64,000 nt of DNA, from positions 388,899-452,898 of the forward strand of contig VYZI01000350.1 of NCBI GenBank assembly GCA_013397695.1, written 5' to 3'. This document shows positions 22,791 through 32,896 of the stretch, one piece after another; position 1 is the stretch's first letter, and each line of letters opens with the position of its first letter. The DNA comes from Centropus unirufus (lineage: Eukaryota; Chordata; Aves; Cuculiformes; Centropidae). The notes under the pieces were generated by a model, which was given only the letters and a program-made list of their open reading frames with translations, had not been told where the DNA came from and did no database searches. The translations under genes and the position numbers were made by a program.

Positions 22791-25123
22791 ATGTCATCCC
22801 GTGGCTCTGGGGTGGCTGTAGGGCTCAGGTCCCAGCCCGGCTGCAGCACCGCTCTGCCAGGACAAAGAAATTCCTGCTCGGCGCTGCTCCCTGTTTCAGC
22901 ACGGAGCCGCCTGCTCGCCCAGCTCGGCCATGAGGACCACCTCGAAAGCTTCAGAGGGTACGTGTGGTGGGGTTTGTCCCGTGTTGGTCCCCGTGGGAAC
23001 GTGTCCCTTGTCTGAGATGGGTTCGGGTTCTGGCCTGGCACTAAGGGTGCTCGCAGGGTGCTGGCTGCTGTTGCCCTCCAGGGCCTGGGCACGCTGGTGG
23101 TCCTGGCATCTCTGTTGTCCCCACTGCTGTGGGCCATAGCTGATGCCCGTGTCCCTGTCGCTCTGCCAGGGGCTTCTGCAACAGGAGTGGTGCTTTAGGG
23201 ACCGATCTACTGGATGGCAACTACTTCACCCCTGACCCGCAGCTGGTACGGAGGATCGTGTCCCAGGTGGAGTTCTACTTTTCTGATGAAAACCTGGCCA
23301 AGGATGCTTTCCTCCTGAAGCACGTCCAGAAGAACAAGATGGGCTTTGTCAGCATCAAACTGGTGACGTCCTTCAAGAAGGTGGGCAGCCCGCGGTGCCA
23401 GGGTGGGGAGGGGAGATGTCCGAGTGTGCCCTGCGGTCACCCATGGGGTGTATGGGGCGGTCTGGGCTCTGCTTGGGCGGTGCTGTGCACCTTGCAGGAG
23501 CTGCAGCGGCTCCCAGCTGAGGACGACTGGGGAATCATGGAATGGTGGAGGTGGGAAGAGGCTTCAAAGCCCACCCTGCCATAGGCACAGACACGGTGTC
23601 AGGGGGCTCTAAGCCCCATCCAACCCGGCTTTCAACCCTTCCAGGGATGGGGCAGCCTCCACTGCTCTGGGCAACCTGGGCCAGGGCCTCCCCGCTGTCC
23701 CAGGAGAGCATTTCTCCCCGAGATCTCTCAAACTCCTCTCTTTCAGCTGAAAAGCATTTCCCTCATCTTATCCCTGCCCTCCCTGATCAAGAGCTTCTCC
23801 TCAGCTTTTCTGGAGCCCCTTTCAGCACTGGAAGGGAATGAAGCAATGAACCCAGCCTCAGGGCCAGACTCACTTTTTCTGCCCCTGGTCCCCCTGTCCC
23901 TAATCAAACACCTGGAAGGAGGCGCTGGCAGTGCGATGTGCAGGAGAGCTGGGTGCGATGGTCCAGGGGTGGTGGGGACCTTCTCCCACAGCCCTGGAGA
24001 TGCTCACGGGAGAGGTGGCTCTTGCCTTGTGCTGGCTTCAGGTTGAGGGTGTTGCAGCATCCTTGAAGGTGGGTTTGGGTGGTCCCTGTCCAGGGACAGG
24101 GACACAGGGGCTCCCTCTCTCTCTCAGGTGAAATACCTGACGCGTGACTGGCGCCTCACGCTCTACGCCCTGCAGTTCTCCCACCACCTGGAGGTGAATG
24201 AGGAGGGCACCAAAGTGCGGCGGCGGGCCCCCATCCCCGAGGCCCTGCTGAGCATCCTCCCCAGCAAGATGCTGCTGGCCTGGGAGCTGCTGCCTCAGGA
24301 GCAGGAGCTGCTGCTGCTGCCGCTGCAGAAGAACCTCCTGGAGACCATCACGAGGCTGTTCAGCCCCTTTGGAGCCATCGTCTCCATCCGGATCCTGCGG
24401 CCGGGCCGCAAGCTGCCCTCGGATGTGCGCAAGTACACGGCGCGCTTCCCCGAGCTGCTGAGCAAGTGCTGCGCGCTGGTGGAGTACGAGAGCCTGGAGA
24501 GTGCGCACAGGGCCTTCGAGGAGCTCGGCCAGCAGAGCCACCCGGGCGGCGAGAGGATCAGGGTGGTCCGGCTCTGCAGGAAGAGCTCCAGGAAGAAACC
24601 CGAGGCTGAGAGGCTCGCGGAGGAGCAGCTGCTGGAGCAGCAGGGCTGGAAGCTGCAGGAGGACAGTGTGACCTTTCCCTACAGCGCCGGGCACTCCCTG
24701 CTCCGCAGCCCCCTGGATGATGCCTTGGTGGCACCCCCTCCTCCCCTGAGCAAGGAGCGCTCAGCACCCGCCTGGCCCAGCAGGGATGTCGAGCCTGGCG
24801 ACTTCAGCAGCGCCTTCACTGGATCTCACCTTGCCAGCAAAGTCTTCCCTCCGCTCGGGGCCGGCCTGGGCACAGGTAGCTGCTACGGCCTCTGCTCCAG
24901 CTCTGAGAGCATCTCTGGCTGGGAGAGAGGGGCGGGTGCCTGGGCACCCTGGTGCAGCCCCTCTCCTTATGCCCAGCCTCCTCCTGGCAGTCCTGCCACA
25001 GCCAAGCAGGGCACAGAGTCCCTTGGCCTGAGGGACGGGGCCTTTCGGCTGCCCCGTGCCTGTGATGGCACCAAGAGCTTCCGCAGCCGCTCTGGGAGAG
25101 GAGAGCTTGACCTCTGGCCCTGA
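22791..25123 (+). CDS. LARP6-like La-related RNA-binding protein (3 exons, 457 aa)
   Basis: LARP6 proteins bind structured mRNAs, classically the 5' stem-loop of collagen mRNAs, through a La motif plus RRM (family knowledge). Exons: 22791-22957 (phase 2 end), 23170-23380, 24128-25123; total 1374 nt. Exon 2 carries the La motif (VEFYFSDENLAKDAFLLKHV; NKMGFVSIKLVTSFKK). Exon 3 begins VKYLTRDWR and holds the RRM, with SKMLLAWEL, FGAIVSIRILRPGRKLPSDV and CALVEYESLESAHRAFEEL. A C-terminal FRLPRACDGTKSF resembles the LARP6 LSA motif. The ATG at 22791 (ACCATGT) was chosen because its frame leaves two bases that join exon 2 without a stop; the ATG at 22950 would be out of phase. Human LARP6 is 491 aa. 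The N-terminus lacks the acidic tract of human LARP6, so this is probably a LARP6 paralogue (LARP6b/LARP6-like) rather than the orthologue. Confidence 0.85.
23531..23840 (-). mobile_element. CR1 LINE 3' fragment inside a LARP6-like intron
   Basis: Antisense CR1 starting GGAATCATGGAATGGTGGAG, with CTTCCAGGGATGGGGCAGCC and CCTTTCAGCACTGG. It sits in the intron 23381-24127 between the La motif and RRM exons. The remainder of that intron is unremarkable. Confidence 0.9.
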
Positions 25124-25547
25124 GGCTCCTTGATGTTTGGGTTTGGGGGTTTTTCTTTTCTTTTGTTTTCCTCCTTCTCTTGAGCCACTCTCTGTGGCCC
25201 CAAGAGCTGTGGGCAATGACAGCGCAGCTGCTCCAGGGGACGGGAGTTTTGGGGCAGGGCTGATGCTTGGGGCAGGTCAGAGTGCGAGGCTGAGCAGCAG
25301 AGGCACCAGGAGCTGTGCCACTCCATGCCGCGTTCATGCCAACGGGACTGTGCCCGCTTGGGGACCAGAGCGGCTCCCACCACCCCAGAGGTGCCACTGG
25401 GAGTGCCCACAAGAAGGGACTCAGCCCTCCAGACCCCCATGGAGACCTTGCCCTGCCCCGAGCCAGCCCTGGGAAGGTGCTGCTGTTTCCCCAAGGTGCT
25501 GCTGGCTGCATTGGCCCCAGGTTGTGGAGCTGGGATGGGAAATGGGC

Positions 25548-25553
25548 AATAAA
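25548..25553 (+). terminator. AATAAA poly(A) signal, LARP6-like gene
   Basis: Canonical hexamer 425 bp after the TGA at 25121-25123, followed about 45 bp later by a TTTTCTTTTC / T-run region at 25598-25618 suitable as a downstream U-rich element. Confidence 0.65.
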
Positions 25554-26083
25554 GAGAGAGGAAGTTTCCAGGCACTTCCTGGCTGGTGCAGTGATTTTTC
25601 TTTTCTTTTTTTTTCCCCTTCCTGGTTTGCATCTGCCCAAGGTGCAGTGGGGAGAGTCAGAGCTGGGCTGGGGGCGGTGGGAGCCAAGGAAGGCTGTGAT
25701 TGTCTCGAGGCTCTGAAGGGCTTTGCCCCAAGCCCTGTCCCTGCTGCAGGGGACACTGCTGGGGCTCAGGACAAGGGCGTTGCAGCCCCTGTTGTTGTTT
25801 AGATTCATTCCTTTGCCAGCCCTGACCTCTGTCCTTGAGCCGGGGGTTCCCCCAGGCTCCCCTGCCAAAGGGCTGTGTCCCCTGGGGAAGGGGGCAGCGG
25901 AGCCCCCTCCTGCGACCACTGCCCTGGGGTGAGGCCTTGGCCCTGGGATGGCTCCGTACTCTGCAGGGCTCTCATCTGGGGCTTTGTTGTGCTTTTTGCA
26001 CCTCTTTGCACCATTTTCGACTGTCCCCTGTGCTTCCCCCCCCCTCTCCCATGTGGGCCTGGAACAGCTCTGGAGAAACAGAT

Positions 26084-26089
26084 TTTAAT
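26084..26089 (-). terminator. ATTAAA poly(A) signal, PRR22-like gene
   Basis: On the minus strand the hexamer ATTAAA lies about 88 bp past the TAG at 26177-26179. The next gene (LARP6-like) converges from the left with its own signal at 25548, leaving about 0.5 kb between the two 3' ends. Confidence 0.5.
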
Positions 26090-26176
26090 GGGTGAAAACA
26101 AGAGAGGAGTTCCTATCAAAGTTAAACCCCCCCTGTCCCTCAAACCATCCCCTATCTCCCTGCCATGGGACTAATC

Positions 26177-27351
26177 CTACCAGGCCAAGTCTGCGGTGTC
26201 CCCTAGAGCCCTGCACTTGCTCGGTGGTGTTAGCTCAGGGCTCTTCTGCCTCCTCTTCTCCCCCCTGGCTGGCTGGGGCGCTGGCAGATCCAGCCCCGTG
26301 TGCCCCCACGTCTCCTGGGGCAGGGAGAAGGGGGGAAGGTCACAGCGGTGGAGAGTTGGGCTGGGGATCCCCACTGGATCCAGGCAGCTGTCAAGATGAC
26401 TCAGGATATCATCAAAGGACAAGTCCCCAGCCAGGGCAAGGCCATCTTCCAGGTCCCCGAGGGCTTGGCAGAGGGTGGGGACGTTGCTGCCCGAGATGTT
26501 GGTGCCATGGGGTGCTCCCGTGGGGGTGGTGCCGCTGGCTGTGTTGGTGATGTCGATGCCAGGGGCTGCACTCGTGGTGGTGGCTGTGGTGGAGAGGTTG
26601 CTCTGGTCAGAGAGCCCCTCAATGGGCCGCGTGCTGGGCACGGATGTCAGCAGCACTGGTGGGGCTGGAGCCACTGGTTTCTCCATGTCACCAGAGACAG
26701 GGACAGAGCCACTGTCAGGTTGGTCCTGGATGAGCCCTTCTTGGTATGGGAAGGATTCAAGGAATCTCAGGAACTTTTCAGGAGGATTCTCACCAGGCAG
26801 GGTGTCTACCTGGTCCAAGTGGGCTTGGTAGTCGGGGGCAGCCGAGGAGCTGGCATGGGCATCACCTCCCAGAGCGGTGGCAGTGGCTGTGCTGGAGATG
26901 TGGGTGCTCTCCTCTCTGCTACTGTCACCTCGGTCCCTCCATGGGAGGCTCCTGCTGCGTTTGTCGTGGCTGACCTCCGCTGAGGCATCATTGTCCTCTG
27001 GTTTCCTAAGGGCTTGATGTTCTGGGGCTTCAGAGGAGGTGGGGGAGTCATCGCTGTCTTGGGGGGCGTGGGGAGGTTTGGGATTTCTGGGCACATAAAT
27101 CGTGACTATTGTTCCCCTCCTGTTCTTCTTGTCTTTGGGCTCTGCTCCCTTCTTGGTTTTGGGGCGCGGGCAGTATTCCGGTGTGTTCTGGGAGGTCCTG
27201 GAGCCTCCAGGCAATGACAGGGCAGCTCCCGGCTGAGAATCGAGGCTGTGCCCGTTGGTGGGCTTGGGGGGGGCAGGCAGGATGGGCCTGGGCTGCTGGA
27301 TCTGGAAGCCCCGGGGGTCAAAGACGTAGCTGCCAAGAACCATCTGCAGCC
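26177..27351 (-). CDS. PRR22: PRR22-like protein, large 3' coding exon (390 aa + stop)
   Basis: Minus-strand exon with acceptor CACCCCCGCAG at 27352-27362. It begins GG CTG CAG, so the preceding exon must leave one base. The joined peptide PPAGLQMVLGSYVFDPRGF closely parallels the start of human PRR22 (APPAGFQM..., then FFDPR...). The C-terminal LSFDDILSHLDSCLDP resembles the PRR22 LSFDY...EILDTV segment. The rest is low-complexity Pro/Ser/Thr with basic patches (KTKKG...KDKKNRRG; GEKRRQKSPE) that could be nuclear signals. No enzymatic domain is visible and PRR22 has no well-defined function. The neighbourhood of RFX2 agrees with human 19p13.3. The conserved N-terminal motif and context give moderate confidence; the middle is too divergent to align by eye. 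Confidence 0.72.
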
Positions 27352-27713
27352 CTGCGGGGGTGAAAGGGAGCCGCGCTGGGGACCTTCCAGCGGCACCCAC
27401 CGAGCTGGCACCCATCGCTGAAGTCCCCTGGCTCGGTGCTGGGCACGTGGGGAGCTTGTGGCCAAAGCCCCCCCGTGGGGTAAGGTCCTGTGTCAGCAGG
27501 ACAGGCGCTGAAAATCAGGGAGGAGATTTGCTTCCAGGAGGAGAAATGGGAGAGGAGGACCCAAGGAGTGGCAAATTCACTGGTGGTGGGGTTTACTGGG
27601 CAGCATCACCCCGGTGAGGACAGGGATGCTCACTCCAGCTTCCTGTACCCCTGGGACGGGGCTGGTGGGGATGCTGAAGGTGTGGAGGGTGCCAGAGCTG
27701 GCGGGTGCTGTAC

Positions 27714-27809
27714 CTGCTGGTGGGGCCAGGGCTGTCACCTGCGCTGGAGCAGCCAAGGCCACCTGCAAGGGCTGCTGCTGCCCAGGCAGTAGCCACAGGT
27801 TGGCTGGGC
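27714..27809 (-). CDS. PRR22-like small exon, proximal diverged copy
   Basis: 96 nt, phase 1-1, acceptor TCTTCCAG and donor CAGCAG/GTACAG. It reads PANLWLLPGQQQPLQVALA and ends LAPPAG. It is the copy nearest the large exon and its final APPAG joins directly to LQMVLG. Confidence 0.55.
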
Positions 27810-27905
27810 CTGGAAGAGAGACAGGAGACATGGGTAGCATCACTTCCCCTCCGCTCTTTTCCCCAAGAGCATCCCCAGCCTGCAGCATGTGGGGTGGGCG
27901 CCTAC

Positions 27906-27994
27906 CCTGGGGGCACTAGAATTTGGGGAACATAAATTTCTGAAGGAGCCTGGGCAGTGATGGGACCCCGGGGCCACACGGAGGCAGCTGCCAT
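27906..27994 (-). other. First-exon-like copy, proximal unit (89 nt, out of phase)
   Basis: ATG in a CACCATGG context, reading MAAASVWPRGPITAQAPSE and ending at CCAGG/GTAGGC. It leaves two bases (phase 2), so splicing to the adjacent small exon would leave the PRR22 frame. It is a candidate decayed or alternative 5' exon. Confidence 0.45.
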
Positions 27995-28471
27995 GGTGAC
28001 TGCACCGTGGTGGCTTCTAACTGGTGGTTGTTAAGGATGCTCTGGGTCTTCAAGGGCAGAATGTTGGGGGTTCGTATGTTCTTCTCCACCCCAACAACCT
28101 CCCTAGCTCCTCCAAGAGAGGGAAAGGGGTCAGGGAAATGGGGTATGTGCCCCCCAGCTCTGCGCTAGCCATGTGGGGAGGTTGCAGAGCCAGCCTTTCC
28201 TGACAGGCTCCTGTGCTGGTGGGACAGGGTTGAAAACAGGGGAAGAGGCTCACTTCCAGGAGAAGAAATGGGAGAGAAGGACCCAAGGAATTGGCATGTT
28301 GTCTGGCAGTGGGATTTACTGGGCATGCATCGCCCAGGTGTGGGCAGGGATGCTCGCCTCAGCTTGCTGTACACAGGTACCTGGGGACAGGGCTGGTGGG
28401 AATGCCAGGAGGTAGCAGCCACTGGGGATGCGGAAGGTGCCGGAGAGCTGGAGCAGACAGGGAAGCCGTAC

Positions 28472-28576
28472 CTGCTGACAGAGCCTGTGGGGCCTGGGCT
28501 ACCACCTGGACTGGGAGGCCTGAGCCCACAGGCAAGCGCTGCTGCTGCCCGAGGGGTTGTGTCCAAATGGCTGAGC
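28472..28576 (-). CDS. PRR22-like small exon, diverged tandem copy
   Basis: 105 nt, phase 1-1, intact AG/GT. It reads SAIWTQPLGQQQRLPVG and ends ALSAG. The peptide differs from the identical copies at many positions but length and frame are kept. The associated first-exon-like copy in this unit (28635-28718) has lost a clear donor. Confidence 0.5.
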
Positions 28577-28634
28577 CTGGAAGAGAGAGGAGCCATGGGC
28601 AGTGTCACCTCTGCTCTTGTCCCCAGCAGGGAAC

Positions 28635-28718
28635 CCGGGTTGCAGGGCTTAGGGGAAAGATGATCTGATGGAGCCTGTCCCCAGAGACAAGCCGGTGGGC
28701 CAAATGTTGCTGTGCCAT
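28635..28718 (-). other. First-exon-like copy, second unit (donor weak or lost)
   Basis: CCACCATGG start reading MAQQHLAHRLVSGD. The corresponding donor position reads CCCGG/GTTCCC, a poor site. Homology to the other units is clear from the shared Kozak region and flanks. Confidence 0.4.
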
Positions 28719-29116
28719 GGTGGATTCTGACTGTTGATCAGTAAGGAATCCCGGGGTTCCTCCAGGATGGAATGTTGGGGCTCCTTTTGTTCTGCCCCAC
28801 TCCACAGCCTCCCCCATGAAAGGGATCATGGAGGCTGGGGTACCTGGCCCTCAGCTGTGCCCCAGGCACATGGAGACCTTGTGGCTCCTGGCTTTCCAGG
28901 AAGGGAAATGGGAGAGGAGGACCCAAAGAGTGGCAAATTCACTGGCATTGGGATTTACTGGGCACCCATCACCCAGATGGGGGCAGGGATGCTCGCCTCA
29001 GTTCACTGTACCCCTGTGCCAGCGCTGCTCGGGGACGGGGCTGGTGGGGCTGGTGGAGAGCCTGGAGCCCAGGGATGAAGGTGTGGAAGGAGCCAGAGCA
29101 GCCAGGGGAGCCGTAC

Positions 29117-29221
29117 CTGCTGGTGGTGCCTGGGTGGTGTGGGCTGCCACCTGCACTGGGGGCCCCGAGCCCACGGGGAGGAGCTGCTGCTGCCCGGGCA
29201 GTTGCCAGAGGATGGCCGAGC
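29117..29221 (-). CDS. PRR22-like small exon, tandem copy at the array transition
   Basis: 105-nt phase 1-1 exon identical to the internal copies. The flank on its left (below about 29056) starts to differ from the perfect units, for example GGTGGAGAGCC against GGTGGAAAGCC. Confidence 0.5.
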
Positions 29222-29302
29222 CTGGAAGAGAGACAGGAGCCATGGGTGGTGTCACCTCTGCTCTTGTCCCCAAGAGTGAACCTGCTCAGGGTGGGTCTGT
29301 AC

Positions 29303-29373
29303 CTTGTGAGTACAAGTTTTGGGGGAGCAAAATGGTCCAATGGAGCCTGGGCACTGATGGGGTGGTGTGCCAT
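29303..29373 (-). other. First-exon-like copy in a 719-bp unit (71 nt); repeated four more times
   Basis: CCACCATGG start reading MAHHPISAQAPLDHFAPPK and ending ACAAG/GTACAG. Copies are at 30022-30092, 30741-30811, 31460-31530 and 32179-32249. At 71 nt it is 17 nt shorter than the distal first exon and ends in phase 2, so joining it to the small exon gives a shifted frame that stops soon after the start of the large exon. Confidence 0.45.
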
Positions 29374-29835
29374 GGTGGATTCTGACTGTGGGTCGCTATG
29401 GACTCTCTGGTTTCTCCCAGGGTGGAACGTTGGGGCTCCATGTTCTGCCTCACCCAGCAGCTTCCCCGGCTCCCCCAGGGGAGGGAAAGGGGTCATGGAT
29501 GCTGGGGTACCTGGCCCGCGGCTCTGCCCCGGGCACATAGAGACCTTGTTGCCAGGACCCCCCTGCTGGGTGAGCTTCTGTGCCATCAGGACAGGGGTTG
29601 AAAATCGAGAGATTTGTCTCCAGGAATGGAAATGGGGAGGCAAGGACCCAAAGAGTGGCAAATTCATTGGGATTTACTGGGCACCCATCACCCAGATGGG
29701 GGCAGGGATGCTCGCCTCAGCTCGCTGTACCCCTGTGCCAGCACTGCTCGGGGACGGGGCTGGTGGGGATGGTGGAAAGCCTGGAGCCCAGGGATGAAGG
29801 TGTGGAAGGAGCCAGAGCAGCCAGGGGAGCCGTAC

Positions 29836-29940
29836 CTGCTGGTGGTGCCTGGGTGGTGTGGGCTGCCACCTGCACTGGGGGCCCCGAGCCCACGGGGAGG
29901 AGCTGCTGCTGCCCGGGCAGTTGCCAGAGGATGGCCGAGC
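29836..29940 (-). CDS. PRR22-like small exon, tandem copy (719-bp unit)
   Basis: Same 105-nt phase 1-1 exon. It is the first copy wholly inside the base-identical part of the array on both sides. Confidence 0.5.
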
Positions 29941-30554
29941 CTGGAAGAGAGACAGGAGCCATGGGTGGTGTCACCTCTGCTCTTGTCCCCAAGAGTGAAC
30001 CTGCTCAGGGTGGGTCTGTACCTTGTGAGTACAAGTTTTGGGGGAGCAAAATGGTCCAATGGAGCCTGGGCACTGATGGGGTGGTGTGCCATGGTGGATT
30101 CTGACTGTGGGTCGCTATGGACTCTCTGGTTTCTCCCAGGGTGGAACGTTGGGGCTCCATGTTCTGCCTCACCCAGCAGCTTCCCCGGCTCCCCCAGGGG
30201 AGGGAAAGGGGTCATGGATGCTGGGGTACCTGGCCCGCGGCTCTGCCCCGGGCACATAGAGACCTTGTTGCCAGGACCCCCCTGCTGGGTGAGCTTCTGT
30301 GCCATCAGGACAGGGGTTGAAAATCGAGAGATTTGTCTCCAGGAATGGAAATGGGGAGGCAAGGACCCAAAGAGTGGCAAATTCATTGGGATTTACTGGG
30401 CACCCATCACCCAGATGGGGGCAGGGATGCTCGCCTCAGCTCGCTGTACCCCTGTGCCAGCACTGCTCGGGGACGGGGCTGGTGGGGATGGTGGAAAGCC
30501 TGGAGCCCAGGGATGAAGGTGTGGAAGGAGCCAGAGCAGCCAGGGGAGCCGTAC

Positions 30555-30659
30555 CTGCTGGTGGTGCCTGGGTGGTGTGGGCTGCCACCTGCACTGGGGG
30601 CCCCGAGCCCACGGGGAGGAGCTGCTGCTGCCCGGGCAGTTGCCAGAGGATGGCCGAGC
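30555..30659 (-). CDS. PRR22-like small exon, tandem copy (719-bp unit)
   Basis: Same 105-nt phase 1-1 exon, base-identical to the adjacent copies, including the TCTCTTCCAG acceptor and GTACGG donor. Confidence 0.5.
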
Positions 30660-31273
30660 CTGGAAGAGAGACAGGAGCCATGGGTGGTGTCACCTCTGCT
30701 CTTGTCCCCAAGAGTGAACCTGCTCAGGGTGGGTCTGTACCTTGTGAGTACAAGTTTTGGGGGAGCAAAATGGTCCAATGGAGCCTGGGCACTGATGGGG
30801 TGGTGTGCCATGGTGGATTCTGACTGTGGGTCGCTATGGACTCTCTGGTTTCTCCCAGGGTGGAACGTTGGGGCTCCATGTTCTGCCTCACCCAGCAGCT
30901 TCCCCGGCTCCCCCAGGGGAGGGAAAGGGGTCATGGATGCTGGGGTACCTGGCCCGCGGCTCTGCCCCGGGCACATAGAGACCTTGTTGCCAGGACCCCC
31001 CTGCTGGGTGAGCTTCTGTGCCATCAGGACAGGGGTTGAAAATCGAGAGATTTGTCTCCAGGAATGGAAATGGGGAGGCAAGGACCCAAAGAGTGGCAAA
31101 TTCATTGGGATTTACTGGGCACCCATCACCCAGATGGGGGCAGGGATGCTCGCCTCAGCTCGCTGTACCCCTGTGCCAGCACTGCTCGGGGACGGGGCTG
31201 GTGGGGATGGTGGAAAGCCTGGAGCCCAGGGATGAAGGTGTGGAAGGAGCCAGAGCAGCCAGGGGAGCCGTAC

Positions 31274-31378
31274 CTGCTGGTGGTGCCTGGGTGGTGTGGG
31301 CTGCCACCTGCACTGGGGGCCCCGAGCCCACGGGGAGGAGCTGCTGCTGCCCGGGCAGTTGCCAGAGGATGGCCGAGC
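31274..31378 (-). CDS. PRR22-like small exon, tandem copy (719-bp unit)
   Basis: Same 105-nt phase 1-1 exon, exactly 719 bp from its neighbours at 30555 and 31993, with identical sequence and splice borders. Confidence 0.5.
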
Positions 31379-31992
31379 CTGGAAGAGAGACAGGAGCCAT
31401 GGGTGGTGTCACCTCTGCTCTTGTCCCCAAGAGTGAACCTGCTCAGGGTGGGTCTGTACCTTGTGAGTACAAGTTTTGGGGGAGCAAAATGGTCCAATGG
31501 AGCCTGGGCACTGATGGGGTGGTGTGCCATGGTGGATTCTGACTGTGGGTCGCTATGGACTCTCTGGTTTCTCCCAGGGTGGAACGTTGGGGCTCCATGT
31601 TCTGCCTCACCCAGCAGCTTCCCCGGCTCCCCCAGGGGAGGGAAAGGGGTCATGGATGCTGGGGTACCTGGCCCGCGGCTCTGCCCCGGGCACATAGAGA
31701 CCTTGTTGCCAGGACCCCCCTGCTGGGTGAGCTTCTGTGCCATCAGGACAGGGGTTGAAAATCGAGAGATTTGTCTCCAGGAATGGAAATGGGGAGGCAA
31801 GGACCCAAAGAGTGGCAAATTCATTGGGATTTACTGGGCACCCATCACCCAGATGGGGGCAGGGATGCTCGCCTCAGCTCGCTGTACCCCTGTGCCAGCA
31901 CTGCTCGGGGACGGGGCTGGTGGGGATGGTGGAAAGCCTGGAGCCCAGGGATGAAGGTGTGGAAGGAGCCAGAGCAGCCAGGGGAGCCGTAC

Positions 31993-32097
31993 CTGCTGGT
32001 GGTGCCTGGGTGGTGTGGGCTGCCACCTGCACTGGGGGCCCCGAGCCCACGGGGAGGAGCTGCTGCTGCCCGGGCAGTTGCCAGAGGATGGCCGAGC
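31993..32097 (-). CDS. PRR22-like small exon, tandem copy (719-bp unit)
   Basis: 105 nt, AG/GT borders, phase 1-1, reading SAILWQLPGQQQLLPVG and ending APPAG. It is identical to the copies at 31274, 30555, 29836 and 29117. Inclusion in mRNA would add 35 residues in frame. Whether it is spliced in is unknown. Confidence 0.5.
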
Positions 32098-32711
32098 CTG
32101 GAAGAGAGACAGGAGCCATGGGTGGTGTCACCTCTGCTCTTGTCCCCAAGAGTGAACCTGCTCAGGGTGGGTCTGTACCTTGTGAGTACAAGTTTTGGGG
32201 GAGCAAAATGGTCCAATGGAGCCTGGGCACTGATGGGGTGGTGTGCCATGGTGGATTCTGACTGTGGGTCGCTATGGACTCTCTGGTTTCTCCCAGGGTG
32301 GAACGTTGGGGCTCCATGTTCTGCCTCACCCAGCAGCTTCCCCGGCTCCCCCAGGGGAGGGAAAGGGGTCATGGATGCTGGGGTACCTGGCCCGCGGCTC
32401 TGCCCCGGGCACATAGAGACCTTGTTGCCAGGACCCCCCTGCTGGGTGAGCTTCTGTGCCATCAGGACAGGGGTTGAAAATCGAGAGATTTGTCTCCAGG
32501 AATGGAAATGGGGAGGCAAGGACCCAAAGAGTGGCAAATTCATTGGGATTTACTGGGCACCCATCACCCAGATGGGGGCAGGGATGCTCGCCTCAGCTCG
32601 CTGTACCCCTGTGCCAGCACTGCTCGGGGACGGGGCTGGTGGGGATGGTGGAAAGCCTGGAGCCCAGGGATGAAGGTGTGGAAGGAGCCAGAGCAGCCAG
32701 GGGAGCCGTAC

Positions 32712-32807
32712 CTGCTGGTGGTGCCTGGGTGGTGTGGGCTGCCACCTGCACTGGGCCCACGTGCAGGAGCTGCTGCTGCCCGGGCAGTTCTGTTGGCATG
32801 GCCGAGC
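32712..32807 (-). CDS. PRR22: PRR22-like small exon 2, distal copy (phase 1-1)
   Basis: 96 nt with acceptor TCTTCCAG and donor AGCAG/GTACGG. In frame it reads SAMPTELPGQQQLL and ends HTTQAPPAG at the junction to the large exon. It is diverged from the five identical internal copies but keeps frame and phase. The intron to the first exon is only 89 bp. Confidence 0.6.
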
Positions 32808-32896
32808 CTGGAAGAGAGAGGAGCCACGGGTGGTGTCACCTCTGCTCTTGTCCCCAAGAGCAAATGCAGGATGGAGGCCTCGGGGTCAGACCCTAC

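Noticed and set aside
24816..25919. 367-codon minus-strand frame across the LARP6-like last exon
   Set aside because: It is antisense to a clear LARP6-family exon and its 3' UTR, and is GC-driven with no recognisable domain.
29688..32543. 232-codon minus-strand open frames in each unit reading through exon 1, intron and small exon
   Set aside because: This frame reads the small exon in the wrong phase (RLGHPLATAR) and cannot join the conserved large exon. The LPGQQQ frame is the one that gives APPAG-LQM.
29614..32673. Series of identical ~300-codon plus-strand open frames, one per 719-bp unit
   Set aside because: They are shadows of the repeat. They cross unit boundaries, lie antisense to the splice-supported exons and have no recognisable domain. 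The 719-bp period is not a multiple of three, so no continuous repeat protein results.
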